Assembly: GCA_963764305.1 (NCBI GenBank)
Contig: CAVXSD010000010.1
Coordinates: forward strand, 248,001 to 312,000
DNA length: 64,000 nucleotides
Reading direction: 5' to 3'
Source of the DNA: Bog-473 sp963764305
GTDB lineage: Bacteria; Actinomycetota; Acidimicrobiia; Acidimicrobiales; RAAP-2
A program made the translations under genes and the position numbers. Below are positions 1 through 8,803 of this stretch, one piece after another; within the stretch, counting starts at the first letter, position 1, and every line of letters begins with the position of its first letter. The notes under the pieces are model-generated. The model had not been told where the DNA came from. It saw only the letters and a list, made by a program, of their open reading frames with translations, and searched no databases.

Positions 1-259
1 CGCCCGGCACTTCAGCGCGCTACGGACCAACCGCCTGGCCCGCTCCTTCCTGGGAGGGGCCGGCCCTGCGGCCATCGGGGCCATCGCCGGCGCGTCCATC
101 CCACTCGCGCTGGCGCTCACGCACTGGTGGCAGGTCGTGCTGCTCGCCGGCGCGGCGGTGACGATCATCGGACTACGGCGGAGCGTCGTACTCACGCTTG
201 TCGGCGCCGGCATCATCGGGGCTGTGGGCGCCGCCCTGGGGCTGCCCGTCGGGGCGTGA
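1..259 (+). CDS. chrA: Chromate transporter, C-terminal end (partial)
   Basis: The frame entered at position 2 runs to TGA at 257-259 and encodes the last 85 residues of a protein cut by the window edge. The peptide is almost entirely hydrophobic. It contains the stretch FLGGAGPAAIGAIAGA followed by two more membrane segments. This Gly/Ala/Pro-rich loop is the pattern I recognise from the C-terminal half of CHR-family chromate/proton transporters, which sit in the cytoplasmic membrane and export chromate. The N-terminal half and the start are outside the window. A different polytopic transporter is possible, so the call is moderate. Confidence 0.6.
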   Translation, partial: ARHFSALRTNRLARSFLGGAGPAAIGAIAGASIPLALALTHWWQVVLLAGAAVTIIGLRRSVVLTLVGAGIIGAVGAALGLPVGA

Positions 260-407
260 TCGGCGTGGCGGCCCGTCCGGGTACGTCCTGTTGCAACGAT
301 GTCACCAGCGGGCGACGAATGGCCCGGTCCCCCCCGCCACGAAGATCCGCCTCGGGCCGGCGCGACGCCGGCACGGGGCGGCCCCCTGGCTTTGGCAGGA
401 TGGGTGG

Positions 408-1299
408 GTGAGCGAGCACAGCGGCTATCCGGGCGCGCCGCCGGGCTGGTACCCCGATCCCGCCGGCGGCCCCGGTCAGCGCTGGTGGGACGGCTACGCC
501 TGGTCGGAGGCCACCGTGCTCCCCGAGCACCCGCCCCCGCCACCGCCACCGCCGCCGTGGGCGGGCACGTCGGCGCCGCAGCGGCCGCCGGCCCAGGGGG
601 CGCCCTTGGCCGTGGCATCGCAACAGCTCAGCACGCACGACACGGCACAGCGCGTCGAGGCCGAGCACCACATGGTGCCCGTAGCCCGCTTCGCCGTGGC
701 GATGCCGGCCGTGTACTTCCTGGTCAGCCTCGTCCTCCAACGCGCCGAACGCGGACCAGTTGCGGTCGGCCGGCCACCAGTTCCGCATCGACTGGCACGA
801 CGCGCAGAACGGTGTCACGCCGCCGCCGTACCACGCGCCGAGCAACTCGCTGACCCCGGTCGGCCTCCTCGTCGGGGCGGCCACCGTGGCCGCGGTGATC
901 GTCGCCTGCATCTGGCAGCATCGGGCGGCATCGGCGGGGCGCGCCCTCGGCATCCCGTCCCGTCGCTCGCCGGCCTGGGGCGTCGGTTCGTGGTTCGTGC
1001 CCGTCGTCAACCTGTGGATGCCCTATTCCGCCATACGCGACTGCCTCCCACCCGACCACCCGCACCGACGCCGGGTCTTGCACTGGTGGATCGCCTGGCT
1101 CCTCACCGGATTCTTGAGCACGGTGGCCGCCGGCTCCGCCCTGTTCTCGACCGGGACGGCCCTCGTGCTGTCCATCCCCGCCGCGCTGGCCTGCCTGGCG
1201 GTCCTCGCCTGGGCTCCTGGGATCGTGCTGGCGATCGCGGCCTCCCATCAGGAGGCCCTGGACCAACAGGAGAGCGGAACCGGGTTGCTGAGGGGTTGA
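408..1299 (+). CDS. DUF2510-DUF4328 membrane protein, frameshifted
   Basis: The GTG at 408 is preceded by AGGA and opens a DUF2510 domain of the usual form (GWYPDPAGGPGQRWWDGYAW), then a Pro-rich linker with nine consecutive prolines and a first membrane segment near residue 100. The frame is lost near 725-760. The next frame continues SSNAPNADQLRSAGHQ and then four membrane segments of DUF4328 type, including VVNLWMPYSAIRDC, ending at TGA 1297-1299. One extra base explains the break. DUF2510 is a small domain common at the N-terminus of actinobacterial membrane proteins, and the function of DUF4328 is unknown. The gene stands alone and is followed by a terminator-like hairpin. Confidence 0.75.
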
Positions 1300-1310
1300 C
1301 CAGGATCCCG

Positions 1311-1333
1311 GGCTGATTCTCAGCTTCTCAGCC
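1311..1333 (+). terminator. Hairpin after DUF4328 gene
   Basis: GGCTGA at 1311-1316 pairs with TCAGCC at 1328-1333. An alternative tight hairpin, GCTGA-TTC-TCAGC, lies at 1312-1324. Both start 12-13 bases after the stop of the DUF4328 gene and are followed by a moderately T-rich stretch (gtctttcttg). The hairpin likely ends the upstream transcript and insulates the pst promoter. No long U-tract is present, so this is tentative. Confidence 0.45.
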
Positions 1334-1368
1334 ACGGATCGTCTTTCTTGAACGAAAACAAACGAACT

Positions 1369-1412
1369 GTTCACCTCGCGATAGCACTCCTGTTGCCTGG
1401 CGTTCACCTTGC
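1369..1412 (+). promoter_or_regulatory. PHO-box-like direct repeats upstream of pstB
   Basis: GTTCACCTCGC at 1369-1379 and GTTCACCTTGC at 1402-1412 are exactly 33 bases apart, that is three 11-base units. The intervening unit at 1391-1401 (TGTTGCCTGGC) is a degenerate match. Eleven-base direct repeats of GTTCACC are the known binding pattern of the response regulator PhoP in Streptomyces and relatives. The position just upstream of a phosphate transporter operon fits. The repeats and spacing are directly visible; regulator identity and phosphate control are inferred. Confidence 0.65.
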
Positions 1413-1430
1413 CTGGCTACGTTCCAGAGG

Positions 1431-2291
1431 GTGGCCGACGGTGAGATCAACCGGACAAGTCTCAATCCCGTTACGACCGAGGTGCAGTCCGATGTCGACA
1501 GAGTGCTGCAGGCGCTCGACCCGGACGCGGCTCGCCCGGAGTGCGTCATGCGCTCCATCAATTTGGATCTGGGCTTCTCAGGCCGGACCGTGCTCGCCGA
1601 CATCAACGTCGACCTCAAGCGAGGCTCCATCACCGCGCTGATCGGACCCACCGGTTCGGGCAAGTCCACCTTCTTGCGCACGCTCAACCGGATGAACGAC
1701 CGCGTAGCCGGCTTCACGCGCGAGGGGGACGTCACCCTCGACGACGAGAGCCTGTGGGCGCAGCACGTCGACCTCCTGACACTACGGCGGCGGGTGGGCA
1801 TGGTGTTCCAGCGGCCGAACCCGTTCCCGATGTCGATCAAGGACAACGTGGTCGCCGGCGTCAAGGCACACCGCATCGCCAAGGGCAAGCAGCTCGATGT
1901 GGTGTGCGAGCGCCGGCTGAAGGAGGTCGGGTTGTGGGACGCCGTCAAGGACCGTCTCAACGATTCGCCTTTCCGGTTGTCGGGCGGTCAGCAACAGTTG
2001 CTCTGCCTGGCCCGCGCCCTCGCCGTGGGGCCGGAAGTCCTGTTGCTCGACGAGCCGACCTCGTCGCTCGACCCCGTCACGACGGAGTCCATCGAGGCAC
2101 TGCTCAGGACGCTGACACCAGCGCTGACCCTGATCGTGGTGACGCACAACCTCGGCCAGGCCATGCGGGTGTCACACCAGACGATGTTCTTCTACCAGGG
2201 GGCTCTCGTCGAGTACGGAGCGACCGACGACCTGTTCAACAGGCCATCGCATCCGGACACCGAGCGCTACGTCACGGGACGGATGGGCTAG
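1431..2291 (+). CDS. pstB: Phosphate ABC transporter ATP-binding protein PstB
   Basis: This is the cytoplasmic ATPase that powers phosphate import through PstC-PstA. It has Walker A GPTGSGKST (about residue 75), a Q-loop in VGMVFQRPNPFPMS, the signature LSGGQQQ, Walker B VLLLDEP and the switch histidine in VVTHN. NRMND after Walker A and the RPNPFPMS context are typical of PstB rather than other ABC ATPases. The GTG at 1431 gives 286 residues, about 35 more than usual. The extension keeps high-GC third positions, so I kept it, but ATG 1548 (GGAG six bases upstream) gives the family's normal length. It lies first in the operon, upstream of pstS, whereas pstB usually comes last. Confidence 0.92.
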   Translation: MADGEINRTSLNPVTTEVQSDVDRVLQALDPDAARPECVMRSINLDLGFSGRTVLADINVDLKRGSITALIGPTGSGKSTFLRTLNRMNDRVAGFTREGDVTLDDESLWAQHVDLLTLRRRVGMVFQRPNPFPMSIKDNVVAGVKAHRIAKGKQLDVVCERRLKEVGLWDAVKDRLNDSPFRLSGGQQQLLCLARALAVGPEVLLLDEPTSSLDPVTTESIEALLRTLTPALTLIVVTHNLGQAMRVSHQTMFFYQGALVEYGATDDLFNRPSHPDTERYVTGRMG

Positions 2292-2321
2292 GCGGCAAAT
2301 TTCGGGCTCTGTGCGGGGTGG

Positions 2322-2343
2322 GGTCCAGTCCAGTTCACCTCTC
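2322..2343 (+). promoter_or_regulatory. Second PHO-box-like site, between pstB and pstS
   Basis: GTTCACCTCTC at 2333-2343 repeats the 7-base core found upstream of pstB. It is preceded at exactly 11 bases by the weaker unit GGTCCAGTCCA (2322-2332). It lies in the 115-base gap before pstS and may give the abundant binding protein its own phosphate-controlled promoter. With only one strong unit the call is weaker than the upstream site. Confidence 0.4.
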
Positions 2344-2406
2344 AAGGCACATCAACCGACTCACCCAGAGCAACACCAACCAACCAACACCACAAGGAGA
2401 GAACCT

Positions 2407-3531
2407 GTGACAAGACTGATGAGAGCGACGCGACTGCGGCGAGGAGTGATCACCGCCGTTGCGGCGGCGGGGCTCGCGCTGAGCTCGGTCGTCCTCAGCA
2501 TGGCTGCGTCCGCCGCCAAGTTGCCCTCCGGCGGCGTGGAGAAGCCGGCCGGCGGTCAGGTATCGGAGACCGGGAGCACCCTCCTCTACCCACTCTTCAA
2601 CCTGTGGGCGAGCGGGTACAACGAGAAGTACTCGAACACCTCCATCCAGACGGCAGCAACAGGGTCTGGCACCGGCATCTCGGACGCCACCAACGGGACG
2701 ATCGACGTCGGCGCCTCCGACGCCTACCTGTCGCCGGCCAATGTCCAGGCCAGCCCGCACCTGAGGAACATCCCGCTCGCGATCTCGGCGCAGATGGTGG
2801 CCTACAACATCCCGGGCATCACGGCGCACCTGAAGCTGAGCGGGAAGCTGCTGTCGGAGATCTACTCGGGCACGGTGACCAACTGGAACGCCTCGCAGAT
2901 CGCCAGCGCCAACCCCGGGGTGACGCTGCCCAACCTGCCGATCGTCACGGTGCACCGGTCGGACAGCAGCGGTGACACGTTCCTGTTCACCTCCTACCTG
3001 TCCAAGGCCGACCCGTCGGGTTGGGGCACCAAGATCGGCTTCAACACGACCGTCCCGTGGCCGAACGCGCCCGGTGCGCTGGGCGAGACCGGCAACTCGG
3101 GCATGGTCTCGGGCTGCAAGGCCACGCCGGGCTGCGTCGCCTACATCGGCATCAGCTACCAGACGCAGGTCCTGCAGGCCGGTCTCAGCTACGCCGCACT
3201 CGGCAACGCCAAGGGCAATTTCGTCCTGCCGACGCAGGAGGCGATCGCCGCCGAGGCCGCCGGCTTCGTGAAGAAGACCCCGGCCAACGGCACCATCTCG
3301 CTCATCTACGGCCCCATCAGCGACGGCTACCCGATCGTCAACTACGAGTACGCCATCGTGTCGAACGACCAGTCGTCCTCCTCGACCGCCAAGAACATCC
3401 GGTCCGTGCTCGAGTGGGCCATCAACCCGAAGCAGGGCTCGGCGAGCTCGTACCTGTCGCAGGTCGCCTTCCTGCCGCTGCCGGCCAAGGTCGTGGCGCA
3501 GTCGGTGAAGCAGATCCTGAGCATCAAGTAG
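2407..3531 (+). CDS. pstS: Phosphate ABC transporter substrate-binding protein PstS
   Basis: This is the extracytoplasmic phosphate-binding protein. The GTG at 2407 follows AAGGAGAG (2394-2401) at ideal spacing. Residues 1 to about 37 form a Sec-type signal peptide: basic LRRG, a hydrophobic core, then AASAAK. The mature protein begins the PstS fold with SETGSTLLYPLFNLWA and contains GSGTGISD and the HRSDSSGDT loop, both phosphate-contact regions in the family. Length (374 residues) is normal. There is no lipobox cysteine, although PstS of Gram-positive bacteria is commonly a lipoprotein, so this form may be released or held another way. It is followed two bases later by pstC. Confidence 0.93.
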   Translation: MTRLMRATRLRRGVITAVAAAGLALSSVVLSMAASAAKLPSGGVEKPAGGQVSETGSTLLYPLFNLWASGYNEKYSNTSIQTAATGSGTGISDATNGTIDVGASDAYLSPANVQASPHLRNIPLAISAQMVAYNIPGITAHLKLSGKLLSEIYSGTVTNWNASQIASANPGVTLPNLPIVTVHRSDSSGDTFLFTSYLSKADPSGWGTKIGFNTTVPWPNAPGALGETGNSGMVSGCKATPGCVAYIGISYQTQVLQAGLSYAALGNAKGNFVLPTQEAIAAEAAGFVKKTPANGTISLIYGPISDGYPIVNYEYAIVSNDQSSSSTAKNIRSVLEWAINPKQGSASSYLSQVAFLPLPAKVVAQSVKQILSIK

Positions 3532-3533
3532 CG

Positions 3534-4623
3534 ATGGCAACCGTCGGCGGCGTGGCGGGGCGGGTCCCCGCCACGCCGCAAGCGGGATCGACGGGCAGGC
3601 CCCCGCCGCACCGGCGGGTTCTGGATTTCGCCCGCCGCAACGAGGAGCACGCCTGGCGCAGCTCGGCCTGGATCGCCGTGCTGTTGCCGCTGGCGGCGCT
3701 CGTGTTCGCCGTCTCGGTGCTGGCCGTCAAGGCGTGGCCGGCCATCCGGGTCAACGGCTCGTACTTCCTCTACGGGCGCAACTGGACGTACGGCAACGGG
3801 TACGGCGCCATCGCGCACACCAACGGCGTGGCCCATCCGATGGGGGCCCAATTCGGCGCCTGGGCCATCATCTGGGGGACGGTGGTCTCCTCCCTCATCG
3901 CCATCGTCATCGCCGTACCGCTCTCCATCGGCGCCGCCTTCGCGTTGACCGAGCGCATGCCCACGTGGATCTCGAGGCCGCTGGGCTTCACCATCGAGAT
4001 CCTGGCCGGCATCCCGAGCGTGGTCATCGGGTTGTGGGGCATCCTCACCTTCGGCCCGTGGCTGGCCAAGAACGTCTTCCCGGTCATCGCCGACAACGCG
4101 CCCGACGTCCCGGTGCTGCGGTACTTCCGGAACCCGACCGGCACCGGCGAGGGCCTTCTGGCGGCCGGCATCGTGCTCGCCCTCATGATCGTCCCCATCA
4201 TCGCATCGACCACCCGCGACCTGTTCCAACAGGTCCCTCCGCTCCCCAAGGAGGGGGCGTCCAGCGCTCGGCATGACCGACTGGGAGGTGGCGAACAAGG
4301 TCACGCTCCCGTGGGTGCGCTCCGGCATCATCGGCGCCACCGTGCTCGGCCTCGGGCGGGCGCTGGGCGAGACCATCGCCATCGCCATGATCGGGGGTGC
4401 CTCGCTGCACATCCCGCCGACGATCTATCTGCCGTTCACGACGGTGGCGGCCACCATCCTCACCCAGCTCGACGGCGCCCTCAGCGACGGCACGGGCTTC
4501 GCCGTGTCCACGCTGGCCGAGCTGGCCCTCGTGCTGGCGGTCATTTCGGTCGGGGTCAACCTGCTCGCCCGCATGATCATCAGGCGGACGGGGCGCGTGG
4601 GCGCTCCGGTCGGGGGCGACTGA
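3534..4623 (+). CDS. pstC: Phosphate ABC transporter permease PstC, frameshifted
   Basis: This is one of the two membrane subunits of the phosphate importer. ATG 3534 lies two bases after the pstS stop. The protein has a hydrophilic N-terminus, a membrane segment at about 50-75, then the permease core (AAFALTERMP, GIPSVVIGLWG). Translation runs in one frame to about 4254 (LPKEGA) and resumes one base over at ALGMTDWEVANKV, which together restore the EAA loop that docks on PstB. One surplus base at or near the G5 run 4253-4257 accounts for the break. The stop TGA overlaps the pstA start as TGATG. The exact conservation on both sides favours a sequencing error over a dead gene. Confidence 0.88.
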
Positions 4624-5638
4624 TGGCGGCCACCACGCTGGCGGGCGGGCCCACCACGCGCCGCCGCCGGGTCTCGACGCTCACGTGGCGGGCCCTCACC
4701 TACCTGGCGCTGGTGCTGATCATGGCCCCGGCCGCCTGGTTGCTGCTGGGTGTCGTCGCCCGGGCCTGGTCGCACTGGCAGTGGAGCGTCCTGTGGACCC
4801 AGCTCACCCCCACCGGGGGGGCCTGCGGGACCAGATTCTGGGCACCCTGATCCTCATGGTGGGCGTCTTCATCATCGCCGGCACCATCGGTGTGCTGGCC
4901 GGCATCCACCTGGCCGAGTTCACCCAGCCGAAGAAGATCGGCGGCCGGCTCAGCGGCCCGCTCCGCACGGCCTCGGACATCCTGTCGGGCTTTCCCTCCA
5001 TCGTGCTCGGCTACGTGGGCTACGTGGCGCTCGTCGTCGGGCTCCACTGGGGCTTCTCACTGGCCTCGGCGCTGATCATCCTCTCCATCATGGTGATCCC
5101 CTACATCGCCAAGACCACCGAGAACTCGTTGCGCCAGGTGCCGACTGGTTACCGGGAAGGCGCGGCCGCCCTGGGCATGTCGGCCGGCTACGGCCTGCGC
5201 AAGGTCGTACTCAAGGGCGCCCTGCCCGGCATCGCCACCGGGCTGCTCCTCGCCCTGGCCATCGCCTGTGGCGAGACGGCGCCCCTCATCTACACGGCCG
5301 GGTTCTCCAACACGCTGCCGCACTCGCTGACCCACGCCCAGTTCCCCTACCTGACCTACGTGGTGTTCACGTACTACAACGACCCGTCGGTGCAGAAGCA
5401 CTACATCTCGTACGACGCCGCGCTGATCCTGATCGTCATCGTCCTCCTCCTGCTGGTGGCGAGCCGCATCGTCGTGGCCCGCACCCAACGTCACTCCGAG
5501 AGCGCTCCTCAGGGCGGGCGTGGGTTCTTCACCCGCTTTCGCAGCGTGACGAACGTGCCCTCCCCCACGGCGTCCGCCGCCACGCCGGAGGAGGCACCGG
5601 GGCAGGAGCCCGACCTCGGCGCCCTTCCGCCGCAGTAG
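4623..5638 (+). CDS. pstA: Phosphate ABC transporter permease PstA, frameshifted
   Basis: This is the second membrane subunit of the phosphate importer. ATG 4623 overlaps the pstC stop. The first frame covers a membrane segment (LALVLIMAPAAWLLLGVV) and stops artificially at 4850. The continuation starts after the G7 run 4815-4821, where one missing G restores TGGGLRDQILGTL. The rest is typical PstA: SGFPSIVLGYVGY, the EAA loop GYREGAAALGMS, and GETAPLIYTAG. The C-terminal tail of about 45 residues is hydrophilic and rich in Pro/Ala/Glu. No phoU follows. The operon ends here, and an inverted repeat stands before the next gene. Confidence 0.88.
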
Positions 5639-5697
5639 CCGCCACGCCCTCCCTCCCACGACTCGGCGGGTTGGCCCACGGATTTCTGCCGTCCGGC

Positions 5698-5715
5698 GCC
5701 ACCTTCTAAGGTGGC
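5698..5715. promoter_or_regulatory. Perfect 18-base inverted repeat
   Basis: GCCACCTT-CT-AAGGTGGC is a perfect palindrome with a two-base centre, 42 bases before the TTG start of the heme-binding beta-barrel gene and 60 bases after pstA. A two-base centre is too tight for a good RNA loop, so a dimeric repressor operator is as likely as a terminator for pst. No matching regulator gene lies nearby. Confidence 0.4.
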
Positions 5716-5756
5716 CTGAATCGGCGCACCACCCGAGTGGCGAGGAGGACCGAGCG

Positions 5757-6323
5757 TTGAGCGCAGGACCTGAGTGGGGGCCACTGGCTCGCCTAGCGGG
5801 AGTGTGGGAGGGCCAGCAGGGCGAGGACGTGACCTACGCGAACGAGGACGGGAAGGTCGGCCTGACCCCGTACCGCGAACACATCGACTTCAAGCCCTTC
5901 GGTCCGGTGGAGAACGGGAGCCTGGCGCTCTACGGCCTCGACTACCGCATGGCGGCGTGGCGGGGCACGGAGGAGAACCCGTTCCACACCGAGGTCGGGT
6001 ACTGGCTGTGGGACGCTCGTGACAGCGAGGTGGTCCGCTGCTTCATCATCCAGCGGGGATCCGCCATCGTGGCGGGCGCAACCGTGGTCCCCGATGCCAC
6101 CAGCTTCACCCTGGAGGCGAACGTGGGGAGCCAGACCTACGGCATGTTGTCGAACAACTGGCTGGACAAGAACGCCCAAGCCATCCGGTACGAGGTGACG
6201 ATCGACACCAGCGTCGACGGCGAGTTCACCTACTCGGAGACGACGGTGATCCACCACGCCCGGATGCCCGAGCAGGTGGTCCACACCGACCGCAACACGC
6301 TGAAGCGGATCGCCGACGCCTAG
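5757..6323 (+). CDS. Nitrobindin-like heme-binding beta-barrel protein
   Basis: This 188-residue protein begins with TTG after GAGGAGGA at good spacing. It shows the ten-strand fatty-acid-binding/nitrobindin-type barrel layout: LAGVWEGQQGED near the start, YREHIDFKPFGPVENGSLAL, then TEVGYWLWD and a series of alternating strands. Nitrobindin-family proteins bind ferric heme at one end of the barrel and react with nitric oxide or peroxynitrite. Some homologues of this longer subtype are annotated only as FABP-family or heme-binding-like. No signal peptide or membrane segment is seen, so it is cytoplasmic. Family membership is fairly clear, but a heme ligand cannot be assigned from sequence alone. 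Confidence 0.65.
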   Translation: MSAGPEWGPLARLAGVWEGQQGEDVTYANEDGKVGLTPYREHIDFKPFGPVENGSLALYGLDYRMAAWRGTEENPFHTEVGYWLWDARDSEVVRCFIIQRGSAIVAGATVVPDATSFTLEANVGSQTYGMLSNNWLDKNAQAIRYEVTIDTSVDGEFTYSETTVIHHARMPEQVVHTDRNTLKRIADA

Positions 6324-6377
6324 AGACGGCCTGTAGGGTCGGCCCGGCGGGGCCCGCCGGGCCCGGGGAGGTACGTC

Positions 6378-7601
6378 ATGTTCGAGTGGTCCGAAGAGCA
6401 GCTGGCGATCCGCGACGCGGTCCGGCGCTTCGTCGACGAGGAGGTCAAGCCGAACGTCGAGGAGCTCGAGCACGGCGACACTCCGCCCTACGAGGTGATC
6501 CGCAAGCTCTACCGGACCTTCGGCCTCGACGCCCTCGCCCGGGACTCCTTCAAGCGGGCGCTCGAGCGCAAGACGTCGGGGGCGCCGCCCTCGGAGCGCT
6601 CCGAGGGCGGCGGCAACGCCGCCCTGACGCTCATCCCCATCATCGAGCTCTGCCACTACTGCCCGGGCATCGTCACGGCGCTCGGGGTCAGCACCGGCCT
6701 GGCCGGCGGCACCATCATGAAGGGCGGGACCCCGGCCCAGATGGAGCGCTGGGGTCTCGACCTCATGACGCTCGACAGGGTGGGGGCCTGGGCCATCACC
6801 GAGCCCGACTCGGGGTCCGACGCGCTCGGCGGGATGAAGTCGTCGGCCCTCCGCGACGGCGACGAGTACGTGCTCAACGGGAACAAGACGTTCATCACCA
6901 ACGGTCCGTACGCGGACACGATCGTCTTCTACGCCAAGCTCGACGACGGCAGCGACACACCGCTGCGTCAGCGCCCCGTCCTCACCTTCATCCTCGACCG
7001 CGGCATGCCCGGGCTCGAGCAGTCCAAGCCCTTCCGCAAGATGGGCCTGCACTCGTCGCCGACAGGCGAGCTCTTCCTGACCGATGTGCGGGTGGGCAGG
7101 GACCGCCTGCTCGGTGAGACGGAGGGCACGTCGGGCGGCAGAGAAGGCCGCGAGAGCGCCAAGGGGAACTTCGTCACCGAGCGGGCCGGCGTCGCCGCCA
7201 TGTCACTCGGCCTCATTGAGGAGTGCCTGAAGCTCTCGGTGCAGTACGCCAAGGACCGTCTCCTCTGGGAGCGTCCGATCGCGGAGTTCCAACTCATCCA
7301 GCTGAAGCTGGCCCGCATGGAGGTCGCCCGGCTCAACGTCGAGAACCTCGTGTTCCGTCACATCGAGATGAGCTCGGCGGGCAAGACCCTGACCCTGGCC
7401 GAGGCCTCGGCCATGAAGCTCTACTCGGCACAGGCGGCGTCGGATGTTGCCATGGAGGCGGTCCAGCTCTTCGGCGGCAACGGGTACATGTCCGAGTTCC
7501 GGGTGGAGCAGCTGGCGCGCGACGCCAAGGTGTTCCAGATCTACGCCGGGACCGACGAGATCCAGGTGACCCACATCGCCCGCGACCTCCTCGGCCGATG
7601 A
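6378..7601 (+). CDS. Acyl-CoA dehydrogenase
   Basis: FAD-dependent alpha,beta-dehydrogenation of an acyl-CoA. ATG 6378 follows GGGGAGG. The 407 residues carry all three ACAD domains: an N-terminal helical part, the middle barrel with WAITEPDSGSDALGG and FITNGPYADT, and the C-terminal bundle with QLFGGNGYMSEF and IYAGTDEIQ. In many ACADs the catalytic base is the Glu of IYEGT; here that position is Ala. A Glu in NFVTERAGVAAMSLGL (residue 268) aligns with the alternative catalytic Glu of isovaleryl-CoA dehydrogenase, so a branched or unusual acyl-CoA is a reasonable guess. The gene abuts the amidohydrolase gene (TGA then GTG two bases later) and probably shares its transcript. Confidence 0.9.
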   Translation: MFEWSEEQLAIRDAVRRFVDEEVKPNVEELEHGDTPPYEVIRKLYRTFGLDALARDSFKRALERKTSGAPPSERSEGGGNAALTLIPIIELCHYCPGIVTALGVSTGLAGGTIMKGGTPAQMERWGLDLMTLDRVGAWAITEPDSGSDALGGMKSSALRDGDEYVLNGNKTFITNGPYADTIVFYAKLDDGSDTPLRQRPVLTFILDRGMPGLEQSKPFRKMGLHSSPTGELFLTDVRVGRDRLLGETEGTSGGREGRESAKGNFVTERAGVAAMSLGLIEECLKLSVQYAKDRLLWERPIAEFQLIQLKLARMEVARLNVENLVFRHIEMSSAGKTLTLAEASAMKLYSAQAASDVAMEAVQLFGGNGYMSEFRVEQLARDAKVFQIYAGTDEIQVTHIARDLLGR

Positions 7602-7602
7602 T

Positions 7603-8782
7603 GTGAGCGAGCTCTTCGGGGCGGCTCCCGCCGACGCCGTCTACGATCAGATGGTCGACCTGCGGCGGCAGGTGCACCGCCGCCCTGAGCTTGCCTTCGC
7701 CGAGCACGACACGACGGCGCTGATCCGGGACCACATGGCCGGGCTCGGCATCGACGAGGCGGCCCGCATCAGCGACACCGGTGGGATCTTCTCCATGGAG
7801 AGCGGGCGACGGGGCGGCACCGTCGTGCTCCGGGCCGACATCGACGCGCTGCCCGTGCAGGAAGACGAGGCGAAGCCGGGACGCTCGGAGGTGGAGGGCC
7901 TGATGCACGCGTGCGGGCACGACGTCCACGTCGCGGCGCTCCTGGGTGCCGCCACCGTGCTGGCGTCCCGACGCGAGGAATTGCCGGGGCGTTATGTCTT
8001 CCTCTTCCAACCCGGCGAGGAGGCGCTGTGCGGCGCCAGGACGATGGTCGAGAACGGCGCGCTCGGCGACGATGGAGGGAGGCCGTCTGGTCGGGTTCCA
8101 CGTCACCTCGCAGATCCCCACCGGCATGGTGGCCCTGCGCGCCGGCGTGACGATGTCCGAGGCGCACTCGCTGCGCGTCACCCTGACGGGTCCCGGCGGC
8201 CACGGCGCCATGCCCACAGGGCAGGGCGACGTCATCCGGGCGGCGGCCGAGCTCGTCAGGCGGCTGGTCGAGGTGGCTGACGGGTTGTCCTATGAAGGGA
8301 CCGACTGCGTCTGCAGCGCGGGCACGCTCCGAGCCGGGACGGCCGTCAACGTCGTGCCGACCTCAGCGCTGGTGACCGGCACCCTGCGGACGTTCACGAT
8401 CGCACAGCGTGAGGAGGCCCTGCGCCGGCTGCGCGACCTCTGTGGCTCCATCGCCGACACCCAGGGCGTCATGGCGGATCTGGAGCTGCCCGAGCAGACC
8501 CCGGCCGTAGTGAACGATCCGGCCGTGGTGGACCTCGTCGAGGCCGAGGCGCAGGGGCTGCTCGGCAACGACCAGGTCTTCCGCATGCCGCCCTCGGCCC
8601 CGAGCGACGACGTGAGCGAGTTCCTGACCCACCTCCCCGGGTGCTACTTCTTCCTGGGTGGCGCCGCCGCCGACGGCACGAGCGGCACGCACCACTGCCC
8701 CACCTTCTCGGTGGAGGACGCCTCTCTCCGCATCGGCGCGGGAATCATGGTGCGCAGCGCCCTCGCACTGGCCGCTCCGTAG
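7603..8782 (+). CDS. M20-family amidohydrolase, frameshifted
   Basis: A metallopeptidase-fold enzyme that cleaves N-acyl or amide bonds (hippurate/IAA-amino-acid hydrolase type). GTG 7603 immediately follows the acyl-CoA dehydrogenase stop. The first frame carries RRQVHRRPELAFAE, ADIDALPVQE, the metal site MHACGHDVHVAALLG and FQPGEEALCGA. Near 8070 the frame shifts by one base. The second frame continues MEGGRLVGFHVTSQIPTGM, then the dimerisation lid with GPGGHGAMP and the C-terminal THHCPTFSVEDASL, ending at TAG 8780-8782. Motif continuity on both sides suggests one surplus base rather than a pseudogene. Substrate unknown; cytoplasmic. Confidence 0.85.
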
Positions 8783-8803
8783 CCGGACGGGCACAATAGG
8801 CCG

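Noticed and set aside
2335..3540. Long open frame opposite pstS, and many similar antisense frames through the window
   Set aside because: High GC removes stop codons from the other frames; these lack motifs, start signals and sensible composition, while the opposite strand has a recognised gene.
4253..4821. Programmed ribosomal frameshifting in pstC and pstA
   Set aside because: The shifts go in opposite directions, occur at different sequences and are matched by similar breaks in many unrelated genes, so indel error is the simpler explanation.
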